Below are positions 7,529-16,795 of a stretch of DNA of 64,000 nucleotides, piece after piece. Positions within the stretch are counted from its first letter, which is position 1. The number at the start of each line of letters is the position of its first letter. This DNA comes from Algoriphagus lacus. Its GTDB lineage: Bacteria > Bacteroidota > Bacteroidia > Cytophagales > Cyclobacteriaceae. A program made the position numbers and the translations under genes. The stretch is taken from the NCBI RefSeq assembly GCF_003583985.1, contig NZ_QXML01000005.1, positions 275,680-339,679 of the forward strand, read 5' to 3'. The notes beneath the pieces are model-generated. The model saw nothing but the letters and a program-made list of their open reading frames with translations. It did not search any database and was not told where the DNA came from.

Positions 7529-10500
7529 TTAATAGATAGATAATAGCAAAGTATAAAAAAGACTGCTTCTACTCCATTTCCACTCCCATTTCCATCCCTT
7601 TTCTTCGAGCAAAATTGGATGGTAGGCCAAAGCGGCCTTTGCCGAAGGTGAACTAAAAAATCGTTGGTCATCGGTCAAAACTGCAGCCTGATTTCCTTCC
7701 AAATCCCTTTTCACCAAATCCATCACCGAAGAGGGAATCTCTTTGGAATAATTGGAATCCAACAATAAAAGCCAGTTTTTCAAACTCCAATCCACCTCAT
7801 ACCCCTTGGCCTTGGCCTCCGGTGAAGGAATATCGCGCTGCTTGCTTTGAGTTTTTACAAAACCCAAAAACTCCCGAAGCAAAGCCAAGCCGGGATTTTG
7901 AATCTGACCAGGACGGAAATCCTCCGGCTCAATACTGCTGATCACATGCATATTTTTTCTTGCCCGGGTAATCGCAACATTCAGTCGGTTTTCTGCACCG
8001 GCTTTTCCGAGCAGACCAAAGTTGGTAATCAGTTTCCCTTCCCGATTAGGAGCATATCCCAACGAAAGGATCACCTGATCAAACTCATCCCCCTGCACAT
8101 TTTCGATATTCCGGACTTTGATATCCCCATCCTGAAATCCAGCATTCCAAAGTTTTTCCCGGATCAGCTCCATCTGGAAATAATTTCCAGTCACTATCCC
8201 GATCGAATCGTTTGGGAAAGAATGTTGAATAATTTTCACTCGTTCCACCACTGCATCGGCTTCAGTCTTGTTAACCTGATTTTCCCAGATTCCTTCTGTT
8301 TTTTCCCAAGAAAAAGGAGTCCGGCCCAACTTCACTGTTTGGTAATCAGGTAAGGTTTCCAATTGATCATTGTAAAAATGTGAATTGGAAAAATGGATCA
8401 AACCCGGATCTGCTGAGCGATAATGGCCTTTGAGCTGCTGCTTTTCAAAGAAATGCCCTGACAGTTCGAGGAGCGACTCAGCCTCATATTCCATCCCTTC
8501 CTCTTCAGATTCCCACTTGACTTGGTAAAAATCAGAAGGCCTCAACTGCCTGGAATCCCCAGCCACAACAACCTGCTTGCCCCGAAGCATAGCTGGAAGT
8601 CCCCGCTCTACCTGGCATTGGGATGCCTCGTCAAAAATCACCAAATCAAAAGCCTGCTTCATAGGAAACAAAGCAGAAACCGTCTCGGGACTTGCCAACC
8701 AACAAGGAAGCAACCGAAAAACCTCAGTTTCCAACTCCTCCACCAACTTTCGGACTGACCATCGCAAGCGCTTCTTGCTCACCTGATGGTGGAGTTCCCG
8801 ATAAGTTACCCTATTGCCGAGTCGATTTACTTCAAGCTGCGAACTTACCTGTTCGCGGAGCCGAAGCTGGGCCATATGACGGGAAATCTTGCGCTTTTCA
8901 AGGATTGCAGTTTTGAGTTCATCCATTTCATGACTCAACTTTAAACTGCCAGCTTCGGACAAGACAGGGTTTCTACGTTCCAAATCCCCAATCCAAGCCA
9001 AGTACCAGCCATTTCGAAAAGCAGAGATTTTTGACTCGATATCATGCCCGGGAAATTGAGTTTCAATTTCTTTTGCCAATTCCAGATGCTCAGTTCCCCA
9101 CTCCCTTCGAAACCGATCAAAAGCAATCAGCTCTGAAAAAGCCTGGGTTAAAATCAATTCCCTATCCAGGAAAAGCGGCGTCAGGCCTTCCCGTAGTACA
9201 TCGAGGATCTGTCTCTGACTCAACCAAAGTTTCCAACTTCGGGAAGAAATCTCAAAACCCTTTGCCCAATTGAAAATCTCTGACAAGCGGAAATCGAAGG
9301 CCTGTAAGTCCAGGTTTTGCCAATCCCCTAATTCATGGATCTCTGGAATAGCTTTCCAATCCCTGATCCAATACAAAATCCGGTTGATCCGATCCAACTG
9401 AAGTTGAATGGAATCCGGAGAAAACTGCCCTAATTCAAAAAAGTCGATTATAGGTAGATCCCGAAATTCCTCCTGCAATCTTATCCTGATTTTTGCCTCC
9501 TTTTCGAGTGTTGACAAAGCGTCAAAATCAAACTTTAACCCATTTTCCGCCAATGCCTGAAAGCTGAGCGGAAACTTACTTCTCGTCCACCTGGAGATGA
9601 TTTTTCCGAAAAAAGATCGGGATCTTGGCAATAGGATACCAAGTTCTGAAATCAGGTTAATAAGTAAGGTTAAATCGTCGGACAGTTTCAACTTTAATAG
9701 CGAAGTCTCCTGAACCGTCTTACCTAACCAGTCCTGAATTTTTGCTAGCTTTTTTATTTCCTTGGGCTGAAAAGTAAGGGCTAGTGATTCTTTCGGGTTG
9801 GGAAGATGGCTGAGTGATTTTTTCAGAAGAAAAATCGCGTTTACCAACGCATCTGAATTCAGAAGTGAATGCACCAGTTCTAGCCCCTTTTTGAAATCAA
9901 TCTGGCTTGGAATAGAGTTTCTGAATTCTTCGATTTCTGAAAGACTTTGGAGAATTCGTCCAAAATTTGCAGGCTCAACATCAGCAAAAGTCAGTCGGCT
10001 TTCCCAAAAACTATCCTTGAATTGTTGGTGATACGCATGAAAAACTCGGAACTTCTTTTCAAATTCTAAAGATTGATCAAAGTCAAGTTTAAGAAGTTGG
10101 GCAGAAGCATTTACGGCTGGACTACCGATTTTAGCCTGTAGGTACATGGCCTTTACCGGAATTCCAGCAGGTTTCACCTCATAAAGCGCTTTTCTTAGTC
10201 CTTCAAATTTTTCGGAAAGTATACTTATCGTCCGAGAAAGCTGGGAAATCTCCCGCTCCAATTGAATGGAATCGATTCCCCGATTTTGCTCCTGATAGGA
10301 ATCAATTGCGTCGATTTGAATCCGGAGTTTTTCGAAAAGCAAGCGCTGATCTGCTCTGAAATCATGCATCAAGGCTAAAAAGTCCCCAAATCCAGCCTTT
10401 GCCATGCGATCAAAGACGACGTCCAAAGCAGCCCGTTTTTGGGAAACAACCAGGACTTTTTTACCCCTCGCAATGAAATCCGAAACCAGATTGGCGATCA

Positions 10501-11449
10501 GCTGAGACTTACCCGTACCAGGAGGCCCCTCTACCACTAAACTCCTGCCTTGTCTGACTTTCACCAAAACACTTTCCTGAGAAGCATCTAGGGAGAAAAC
10601 AGGAAAAAGCTGTTCTTCTCTTGGTATCGGTAAATTTTCATCCGAGTCAAAATACCTCAAGAACAGTTCCTCAAGGGATAATTCTCCATGCTGCGAAATC
10701 AATTCTTCATATTCCCGAAAAAGGAAATTTCCCTTTTGCGCAAATTGCCCAAGAACAGCGTAGGTTTTCAATACCAATCTTCCATCCTCAAACCGGCTTT
10801 GATCGAGATTGACTTGGGAATTTGGAAAAGGAGTGATTTGATCTTCAAAAATTGTCGAACTCAGTTGAAGTGAGAAGTTTTCGGAAAGGATTTTAGAAAG
10901 CTGAGTTCTAAACTCGGTGGAATCATCTGAGCCTTCCTGCAACGCAGAATCCAGTAAATCCATATCCAATCCATTACCATAAGCATGTCTGTAGGCAAGT
11001 AAAAATGCAGGGTTCCATTGCCAGGGATTTTGGGGTTTAAGGATCCAATCCCCATTTTTCCGTACCAAACTAATCGGAATCATCAGAATCGGCGCCCGCA
11101 ATATCTGTCCGTTGATGAGCTTTCCCTCCACAAACGGCCAAGCCAAAAAGAGACTTTGCTCCCCGGTCTCCTCCTGCGTCAACTGGTCCTGAAATGCAAT
11201 TCTGGAAAGGCTTTTTGAGAGTTGATTGGTTTCTCCCATTCTTGGATCAACCTCTGGAATCAACGGAAACTGAATTTTCTTTTGAATTAGCTTTCGGATG
11301 ATTTCGAAAGCGGGTTCACCGTTTAAAAAATCAAAATTTCGGACATCCATCAAACCAGTTCCTTCCAGCTTCGCCAAATACAATGATCTGTTTTTGGAAG
11401 ACAGATCGGTAAGCCGATTGAGATAGGTTTGGAAAATACTATCAGCCAT
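7529..11449 (-). CDS. Superfamily 1 helicase/ATPase with DUF4011-like N-terminus
   Basis: A 1306-residue DNA2/NAM7-type helicase. Seen: an N-terminal segment YLNRLTDLSSKNRSLYLAKL that resembles the DUF4011 signature; Walker A GPPGTGKSQL at about residue 310; a long, charged, coiled middle region (about 380-880); Walker B FDEASQCQ; motif III VVAGDSRQLRPSDF; LKGHYRSADPGL; and motifs V and VI (ENVQGDEFD, NVAITRARKN) near residue 1170. Many relatives carry a further C-terminal nuclease-like domain; here only about 110 residues follow motif VI and no nuclease motif is visible. It begins one base after the stop of the SDR gene upstream. Relatives occur in restriction and defence neighbourhoods; this is inference only. 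Confidence 0.85.
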   Translation of the reverse strand: MADSIFQTYLNRLTDLSSKNRSLYLAKLEGTGLMDVRNFDFLNGEPAFEIIRKLIQKKIQFPLIPEVDPRMGETNQLSKSLSRIAFQDQLTQEETGEQSLFLAWPFVEGKLINGQILRAPILMIPISLVRKNGDWILKPQNPWQWNPAFLLAYRHAYGNGLDMDLLDSALQEGSDDSTEFRTQLSKILSENFSLQLSSTIFEDQITPFPNSQVNLDQSRFEDGRLVLKTYAVLGQFAQKGNFLFREYEELISQHGELSLEELFLRYFDSDENLPIPREEQLFPVFSLDASQESVLVKVRQGRSLVVEGPPGTGKSQLIANLVSDFIARGKKVLVVSQKRAALDVVFDRMAKAGFGDFLALMHDFRADQRLLFEKLRIQIDAIDSYQEQNRGIDSIQLEREISQLSRTISILSEKFEGLRKALYEVKPAGIPVKAMYLQAKIGSPAVNASAQLLKLDFDQSLEFEKKFRVFHAYHQQFKDSFWESRLTFADVEPANFGRILQSLSEIEEFRNSIPSQIDFKKGLELVHSLLNSDALVNAIFLLKKSLSHLPNPKESLALTFQPKEIKKLAKIQDWLGKTVQETSLLKLKLSDDLTLLINLISELGILLPRSRSFFGKIISRWTRSKFPLSFQALAENGLKFDFDALSTLEKEAKIRIRLQEEFRDLPIIDFFELGQFSPDSIQLQLDRINRILYWIRDWKAIPEIHELGDWQNLDLQAFDFRLSEIFNWAKGFEISSRSWKLWLSQRQILDVLREGLTPLFLDRELILTQAFSELIAFDRFRREWGTEHLELAKEIETQFPGHDIESKISAFRNGWYLAWIGDLERRNPVLSEAGSLKLSHEMDELKTAILEKRKISRHMAQLRLREQVSSQLEVNRLGNRVTYRELHHQVSKKRLRWSVRKLVEELETEVFRLLPCWLASPETVSALFPMKQAFDLVIFDEASQCQVERGLPAMLRGKQVVVAGDSRQLRPSDFYQVKWESEEEGMEYEAESLLELSGHFFEKQQLKGHYRSADPGLIHFSNSHFYNDQLETLPDYQTVKLGRTPFSWEKTEGIWENQVNKTEADAVVERVKIIQHSFPNDSIGIVTGNYFQMELIREKLWNAGFQDGDIKVRNIENVQGDEFDQVILSLGYAPNREGKLITNFGLLGKAGAENRLNVAITRARKNMHVISSIEPEDFRPGQIQNPGLALLREFLGFVKTQSKQRDIPSPEAKAKGYEVDWSLKNWLLLLDSNYSKEIPSSVMDLVKRDLEGNQAAVLTDDQRFFSSPSAKAALAYHPILLEEKGWKWEWKWSRSSLFYTLLLSIY

Positions 11450-12262
11450 TTACTTTATCGGAGAATCCTTTTCTTTAGCCATTTCCCGATAGACCATTCC
11501 ATCCATAATTCCCGGAATCCATTTATTCAAAAAGACAGCCAGCTTTCCCTGAACTGTAAGTACCAGGTCACGCTTTCTTTTTAAGGTTGCCTTAAGTATA
11601 CTTTCGGCCACTTCCAATGGCGTCATCATCTTGGCCTCATCCCTTGGAGATTCACCCTGGGATTTGCCATCAGCGGTGAGTGCATTATTTCGAATATTTG
11701 ATGAAGTAAATCCCGGACAAGCCACTAGGACATGGACCCCCTGATTCATCACCTCGGTTCGTAGGGATTCGAAAAATCCGTTCATCGCATATTTGCTAGC
11801 AGTGTAAGCTGTTCGCGCAGGTGTTCCTCGGTAGCCATTGATCGAAGAAATTCCGATGATCGAGCCTTTGGATTCCAAAATGGCCGGTAGGCAAAACTTG
11901 GTGGCATATACTGTTCCCCAGAAATTTGTATCGATGACTTTTCGGAAAACTTCCAAATCAATATCCTGAAATAGGGCACGCATGGAAATTCCTGCATTAT
12001 TGATCAGGACATCAATTCGTCCAAATCTGGAAAGTGATTCTTCTGCCATTCGTTTATTATCTGCTTCAGATCCGGCATCAGCCAAAATAGCAAGCACTTT
12101 AATATTTTTTGACCGTAGTTTAACTGCTGTTTGTTCCAGTTTTGCGGAATTTCTACCTGTTATGACTACGTTGGCTCCTTCCCTTCCAAAAACTTCTGCG
12201 CAGGCCTCTCCTATTCCAGAGGTTGCCCCAGTGATCACGACGACTTTGTCTTTGAATTTCAT
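11450..12262 (-). CDS. Short-chain dehydrogenase/reductase (SDR) family oxidoreductase
   Basis: A 270-residue classical SDR. Seen: the nucleotide-binding TGATSGIG at residues 11-18, the NNAG motif (VLINNAGIS), the catalytic Ser in GSIIGISSINGY and the YTASK pair (Tyr and Lys) about 13 residues later. The C-terminus MVYREMAKEKDS has a short hydrophilic tail, and the family includes membrane-associated DltE/YohF-like forms; substrate unknown. I chose ATG 12262 because the fold starts at once (MKFKDKVVVITGA); an ATG at 12310 would add 16 residues. The stop codon TAA is directly followed by the helicase ATG, so the two form an operon. Confidence 0.88.
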   Translation of the reverse strand: MKFKDKVVVITGATSGIGEACAEVFGREGANVVITGRNSAKLEQTAVKLRSKNIKVLAILADAGSEADNKRMAEESLSRFGRIDVLINNAGISMRALFQDIDLEVFRKVIDTNFWGTVYATKFCLPAILESKGSIIGISSINGYRGTPARTAYTASKYAMNGFFESLRTEVMNQGVHVLVACPGFTSSNIRNNALTADGKSQGESPRDEAKMMTPLEVAESILKATLKRKRDLVLTVQGKLAVFLNKWIPGIMDGMVYREMAKEKDSPIK

Positions 12263-12279
12263 GGGTAAAATTTGTGGGA

Positions 12280-12287
12280 TAAAGATA
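12280..12287 (-). promoter_or_regulatory. Near-consensus -7 box TATCTTTA of the SDR-helicase operon
   Basis: Seven of eight bases match TAnnTTTG on the minus strand; it ends 17 bases before the ATG at 12262. Confidence 0.35.
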
Positions 12288-12395
12288 CGGAAATGCTTCT
12301 TTTGAACCATTTTTCAATCGCATTCAATCTGGGCCTTCGGAATTTTCGAAAACCCCAAAGGTGGTAGATCCAATCACCGTCTCCCTCTTTTTCCC

Positions 12396-12403
12396 TAATT
12401 TTG
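12396..12403 (+). promoter_or_regulatory. -7 promoter box TAATTTTG of rlmD
   Basis: A perfect TAnnTTTG element that ends five bases before the ATG at 12409. I see no clear -33 TTG. Transcription would start about at the start codon, leaving no room for a leader unless ATG 12421 is used. Confidence 0.45.
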
Positions 12404-12408
12404 CGGCC

Positions 12409-13815
12409 ATGTCGCGAAAAATGAAAAATAAGGTCATCACCAATCTACTGATTGAACGCATTGCCTCAGAGGGAAAATGTGTCGGTCATCACGAAGGAAA
12501 GGTGGTATTTGTATCCAATGTCGCTCCCGGAGACGTGGTGGATGTTCGGATCACCAAGGGAAAAAGTTCATTCATGGAAGGTGAAGCCATCAGGTTTCAT
12601 GAGTATTCCAAAGATCGTATCGAACCTTTTTGCAGTCATTTCGGTACCTGCGGAGGTTGCAAGTGGCAGCATATCAATTATGATTTGCAAAAAACCTACA
12701 AGCGGCAGCAAGTTTTGGATCAGTTTCAGCGAATCGCCAAAGTCCCAATTCCGGAAATACTCCCGATTTTGGGTTCTGCCAAAACCCAATACTATCGCAA
12801 CAAGCTGGATTTTACCTTTTCCAATTCCCGTTGGCTCACCCGCGAGGAAATCAATTCGGGAGCAGAGTTTGAGCGGAATGCGCTTGGATTTCATATTCCA
12901 AAAATGTTTGACAAGATTATCGACATTGAGCATTGCTACCTTCAAGGCGGTATTTCCAATGAAGTGAGAAATGAACTTCGGGCCTTTGCCAGGGAAAATC
13001 AACTCAGCTTTTACGACATCCGTAATCAAAAGGGCTTACTCAGAAATCTGATTATACGTAGCACCAGCACCGGTCAAACCATGGTGATTGTCCAGTTTGG
13101 AGAAAATGACCCTGAGTCAATTAAGCTTGTGATGGAATTTTTGAAGACTAAATTCCCAGAGATTACTTCCCTTCTCTACGTGATCAACACCAAAGGGAAT
13201 GAAAAATTCCACGATTTGGAACTCGTGACTTTTGCTGGGCTACCCTACATCGAAGAAGAAATGGAAGGACTCAAATTTCGGGTCGGTCCCAAATCGTTTT
13301 ACCAAACCAACTCCGAACAGGCCTACGAACTTTACACCGTAACCCGCGACTTCGCCGACTTGCAAGGCTACGAGGTAGTCTATGACCTTTATACCGGTAC
13401 CGGAACGATTGCCAATTTCGTAGCCAAAAAAGCCAAGCAGGTGATCGGAGTGGAATATGTGGAAGCGGCAATCGAAGACGCTAAACTGAATTCAAAAATC
13501 AACGGAATCGAAAACACGCTTTTCTACGCCGGAGACATGAAGGATATTTTGACAGATGAATTTGTAGCGAATCATTCTGCTCCGGATGTCATCATCACCG
13601 ACCCACCAAGAGCCGGGATGGATGAAAAAGTAGTCCAAATGCTGCTCCGTTTGGAAGCCCCAAAGATTGTTTACGTCTCCTGTAATCCTGCCACGCAAGC
13701 CAGGGATTTGGCCATCTTGGGAGAAAAATATCGGGTAGAAAAAGTCCAACCCGTGGACATGTTTCCCCAGACTTATCACGTCGAAAATGTCGTACTCTTA
13801 ACGCTTCAAAAATGA
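12409..13815 (+). CDS. rlmD: 23S rRNA (uracil-C5)-methyltransferase, RlmD/RumA family
   Basis: SAM-dependent m5U methyltransferase acting on 23S rRNA. The protein has 468 residues. Seen: an N-terminal TRAM domain (about 10-65), the four-cysteine [4Fe-4S] site (CSHFGTCGGCKW plus a later Cys), the SAM-binding YDLYTGTGTIANF, the PPRAGMD motif and the catalytic cysteine in VSCNPATQARDL. Start candidates are ATG 12409 and ATG 12421; an upstream in-frame GTG at 12361 would place the promoter box inside the gene and is rejected. The paralogues TrmA and RlmC are less likely because of the cysteine cluster and TRAM domain. The next small gene overlaps by ATGA. Confidence 0.93.
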   Translation: MSRKMKNKVITNLLIERIASEGKCVGHHEGKVVFVSNVAPGDVVDVRITKGKSSFMEGEAIRFHEYSKDRIEPFCSHFGTCGGCKWQHINYDLQKTYKRQQVLDQFQRIAKVPIPEILPILGSAKTQYYRNKLDFTFSNSRWLTREEINSGAEFERNALGFHIPKMFDKIIDIEHCYLQGGISNEVRNELRAFARENQLSFYDIRNQKGLLRNLIIRSTSTGQTMVIVQFGENDPESIKLVMEFLKTKFPEITSLLYVINTKGNEKFHDLELVTFAGLPYIEEEMEGLKFRVGPKSFYQTNSEQAYELYTVTRDFADLQGYEVVYDLYTGTGTIANFVAKKAKQVIGVEYVEAAIEDAKLNSKINGIENTLFYAGDMKDILTDEFVANHSAPDVIITDPPRAGMDEKVVQMLLRLEAPKIVYVSCNPATQARDLAILGEKYRVEKVQPVDMFPQTYHVENVVLLTLQK

Positions 13816-14189
13816 TTTCAGATTTCAATGATCCCGAACTGAGCGGAAAATATCTGGGAACTATTACCAGTGATTTTGTCAAGATTTGTGACGTTCTAAA
13901 AGAAGCTTCCTATCAGGTTCGGTCACTGGGATTTTCCGATTACCCGATATTTCCGATTTCAAAGGAGATGCAGCCTATCGGTAAAATTTTCATCGGAAAG
14001 GCAGAAAAAAACCTGGACTGGAATTACTTCATCACTTTTTTGGATGAGTTTGTCCAACGAAAACTGATCGCAGAGGAAGCCCTCGAGGACTTCAAAAAAG
14101 CATACAAAGACCCGGATGAATTCTGCTGCCTGTTCGTCATGGATGGGGCCTTTACCAGTTTCGTCTACATTCCTTATCCAAATGACTGA
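13812..14189 (+). CDS. Conserved hypothetical protein, translationally coupled to rlmD
   Basis: 125 residues, acidic, without signal peptide or membrane segment, so probably cytosolic. I do not recognise the family. Visible pieces are LGFSDYPIFPISKEMQPIG (about residues 37-55), a helix-rich centre (FLDEFVQRKLIAEEALEDF) and a hydrophobic C-terminal strand FCCLFVMDG. Its ATG overlaps the rlmD stop codon in ATGA, so both are made from one transcript. A perfect terminator follows three bases after the stop. Confidence 0.75.
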   Translation: MISDFNDPELSGKYLGTITSDFVKICDVLKEASYQVRSLGFSDYPIFPISKEMQPIGKIFIGKAEKNLDWNYFITFLDEFVQRKLIAEEALEDFKKAYKDPDEFCCLFVMDGAFTSFVYIPYPND

Positions 14190-14191
14190 CC

Positions 14192-14234
14192 ATTAAAAAG
14201 GCTTTACCTCTGATCGAGATAAAGCCTTTTTAAT
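14192..14234. terminator. Bidirectional rho-independent terminator
   Basis: A perfect 15-bp stem, ATTAAAAAGGCTTTA (14192-14206) with 14220-14234, and a 13-base loop. The A- and T-rich flanks work in both directions; it separates the rlmD operon from the convergent gene at 14296. Confidence 0.9.
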
Positions 14235-14295
14235 TATTGATTATCATAAGTTTAAAACAGTTCTACTCAAGTGAACTCTTACCACTTCTCAAAGA

Positions 14296-15051
14296 CTACT
14301 TTTTAAGATTCTTGTATTTCCCAAACCGATATCCAATCAGAAACTGATACTTATATCCTAAAGCCCAAGTGTCCAATGTGCCGGATGAATTCAATTCCTT
14401 TTGGTCAAGGAGGTCATCTAACATGGGAAATTTTTCAATTATGGCTTGAAGAATTTCATTTTCAACATTGTCCGGGTCAAACTCAAAATCTCCATTCAAT
14501 TGAGTTTTGAAATTGTATCTGGAGTAGGAAGGTCCTATCAATACCAAGTCAATCGACCACCGATCGTTAAAGACAAATTGATAGCCTAATTGTGCACCTA
14601 CACTGACGATATTCAGCTTTGAATTAAGATTGGCTTCTTCAGGAACATCTGTTCCGGAGTAGACAATTTTACGGTCCGATTTGAATCCTAAAGCAGTAAC
14701 GTATGGTCCAATGTAAACTCCCCTTGGGGCTGCAAATTTATTTTCCTTTTGAAGGTAAAACCGGTACTCGCCTCCAAATTTGTAACCATTCCGGTTATCT
14801 TCTTTTTTTCCTTCGACATTTTCCCCAAAAGAGGCCATTTTGGGAAATTCCTGATATCCAGCAGTCACGACAAAGCTTTGATTTCTTTTGACCACCCGCT
14901 CATATGATAAGTTGAGTGCATTGCGATAAAGTAAATTTCCTGTCAAATCGATTTTGAAGGTGTTTCTGCGCAAACTCAAAGCGGTGGTGTCCTGCGCTTG
15001 GGAAAATTGCACTGAAAGGACAACAAGAACGAAAAAGAGAACGGTTCTCAT
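14296..15051 (-). CDS. Secreted outer-membrane beta-barrel-like protein
   Basis: 251 residues with a clear Sec signal peptide (hydrophobic FFVLVVLSVQF, cleavage after SQA-Q near residue 20). The mature part has alternating strands with aromatic ends (FKIDLTGNLLYRNALNLSYE, GYKFGGEYRFYL, GVYIGPYVTALGF, LGYQFVFNDRWSIDLVLIG) and ends in a strand LIGYRFGKYKNLKK, as in small Bacteroidota barrels of the DUF3575 kind. The function is unknown. It is convergent with the rlmD operon. Confidence 0.8.
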   Translation of the reverse strand: MRTVLFFVLVVLSVQFSQAQDTTALSLRRNTFKIDLTGNLLYRNALNLSYERVVKRNQSFVVTAGYQEFPKMASFGENVEGKKEDNRNGYKFGGEYRFYLQKENKFAAPRGVYIGPYVTALGFKSDRKIVYSGTDVPEEANLNSKLNIVSVGAQLGYQFVFNDRWSIDLVLIGPSYSRYNFKTQLNGDFEFDPDNVENEILQAIIEKFPMLDDLLDQKELNSSGTLDTWALGYKYQFLIGYRFGKYKNLKK

Positions 15052-15139
15052 AACATGGATAGGGGCTGGTGATAAGTCTTTTTTGTTTGAATTTCGAGGT
15101 TTCTTTTTTAATTAACCGGAATCCAACTCATGAATTCTG

Positions 15140-15153
15140 ATGATTAAAATCAT
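15140..15153. promoter_or_regulatory. Palindrome ATGATT-AA-AATCAT, copy 1
   Basis: A 6-bp inverted repeat with 2-bp spacer in the divergent spacer between the barrel gene and the ABC-ATPase gene. The same 14 bases (reverse complement) occur at 18660-18673, also before an envelope-protein gene, with ATTC close by in both. It may be a shared operator. Confidence 0.4.
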
Positions 15154-15226
15154 GTTTTACCTGGGGAAAAATGAAATTCGATGCTTGATTTGAGTTTGGT
15201 ATATTGACCTGAAAAAATGACCTCCT

Positions 15227-16711
15227 GTGAAAGACAAATTACTCATTGACATCCAATCTGCAAGAGTCCAACAGGGAGGGATCGGGGTTTTTGAAGCTCT
15301 GGACTTTGCTTGGAAAAAAGGACAACACTGGGCCATCATAAGCAATTCCGGAAAAGAACTCACTGCTTTTTTGGAAACGCTAAGAGGAAACACCGTAGTG
15401 TCATCCGGAGAGATCACCCGTCATTTTGCATCCTCCTACCTTCAAAAAAAGAATCTCGATGGACAAGTCCACAGCTTTCGGGACTTGATGTCTTATGTTT
15501 CCCAAAAGTACGAGCTGAAAAACCGTTCAAATCAGCAGAACTTTTACTTCCAACAGCGATTCAATTCCAATAAAGCTGAGGATGCATCGACTGTAAAGGA
15601 ATACTTGCAACAGGTACAGCCTCATCAAACCGGACCCTGGACTCTAGAAAAAACCACTCAGATATTGAATCTCAGTCATCTTCTTGATCAATCCTTGCTA
15701 AAACTATCCAATGGGGAAACGCGAAGACTGGTTTTGGCTTTGGGACTGATGCGTCAGCCAATGATTTACCTGATGGATCAACCTATGACCGGACTTGATG
15801 CACAAACCCGTGCAGAGTTTGGAGGCATTCTGAGGGCGATAATCCAAGCAGGGGTTCACGTGATGATTACCACTTCACCAGATGAAATCCCCGAGGGAAT
15901 CACCCACGTGGCCAAATTAAACTCTTCCGGTGTTTCTCAGACTTGGACCCGCGAAGCTTTCCCCCATGAGGAACATTCCTCGGATAGGTTAAACTGGGAT
16001 TGGGGGCTCTTGGAAAAACTGGTTCCCCAATTGCCTCCATCCAATGAAAAGTTGATCCAACTGGATGAAGTATGCATTCGATATGGAGAAAAGAAAATCC
16101 TACAACACCTATCTTGGGAAATACGAGCTGGTGAACGCTGGCTGCTAAAAGGTCCCAACGGCTCGGGAAAGTCTACCTTGATCAGTCTGCTAATCGGAGA
16201 AAACCCTCAGGCATACTCACAAAAAATTAACCTTTTCGGAAGAAAAAGAGGCACCGGAGAAAGCATTTGGGATGTCAAGCGGCCAATTGGATTCATGGCA
16301 CCTGAACTCAGTCGTTTTTTTCCAACCAACCAAACCTGCCGCAAAGTGATCCTTTCCGGATTGTTTGATACTATGGGCTTGTTTAAAAAAACAACTCCTG
16401 AACAAGAGTCAACAGCTGAGTCCTGGCTGAAACTTTTTGATCTTGATCAAGTAAAGGACATTCCCATCCAACGACTTTCACTTGCCCATCAGCGATGGAC
16501 ACTTCTAGCTCGGGCATTGATCAAAAAGCCCAAAGTCCTGATTTTGGATGAGGCGTCTCAAGGCTTAGATGACATGCAGCGGGTACTTTTCAGAGAGACG
16601 GTACAAAGAATCTGCGAACATAGCCAAGTGGCCCTGATCTATGTTAGTCATTATCCCGAGGACGTACCCGAAGCGGTAGACAAGGTCAAAGAATTGACCC
16701 AAAACAGCTGA
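15227..16711 (+). CDS. Tandem ABC ATPase, ModF/PhrA-like
   Basis: 494 residues with two ABC ATPase domains and no membrane segments, the length and layout of E. coli ModF. The second domain (about 275-494) is complete: Walker A GPNGSGKST, signature LSLAHQRW, Walker B VLILDEASQGLD and a switch His in VSHYPED. The first domain has Walker B IYLMDQPMTGLD and signature LSNGETRR, but the P-loop position reads SNSGKELTAF, so the GxxGxGK[ST] motif is degenerate. The start is GTG 15227; the nearby ATG 15217 is out of frame and runs only ten codons. No transporter permease lies beside it, which fits the ModF group; function is not established. Confidence 0.85.
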   Translation: MKDKLLIDIQSARVQQGGIGVFEALDFAWKKGQHWAIISNSGKELTAFLETLRGNTVVSSGEITRHFASSYLQKKNLDGQVHSFRDLMSYVSQKYELKNRSNQQNFYFQQRFNSNKAEDASTVKEYLQQVQPHQTGPWTLEKTTQILNLSHLLDQSLLKLSNGETRRLVLALGLMRQPMIYLMDQPMTGLDAQTRAEFGGILRAIIQAGVHVMITTSPDEIPEGITHVAKLNSSGVSQTWTREAFPHEEHSSDRLNWDWGLLEKLVPQLPPSNEKLIQLDEVCIRYGEKKILQHLSWEIRAGERWLLKGPNGSGKSTLISLLIGENPQAYSQKINLFGRKRGTGESIWDVKRPIGFMAPELSRFFPTNQTCRKVILSGLFDTMGLFKKTTPEQESTAESWLKLFDLDQVKDIPIQRLSLAHQRWTLLARALIKKPKVLILDEASQGLDDMQRVLFRETVQRICEHSQVALIYVSHYPEDVPEAVDKVKELTQNS

Positions 16712-16795
16712 TTCAATCTGGGCTTTAATCCATTCCTAGGCAGAGCTTTTCTTTTTGGGAAAGATTTCCTAACTCAATCATCAGATGAGTTAATC

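Noticed and set aside
5764..12262. hipBA plus SDR-helicase as one defence island
   Set aside because: The two units have separate control regions and no integrase, nuclease or other defence gene lies near; I kept it as a mild possibility only within the helicase finding.
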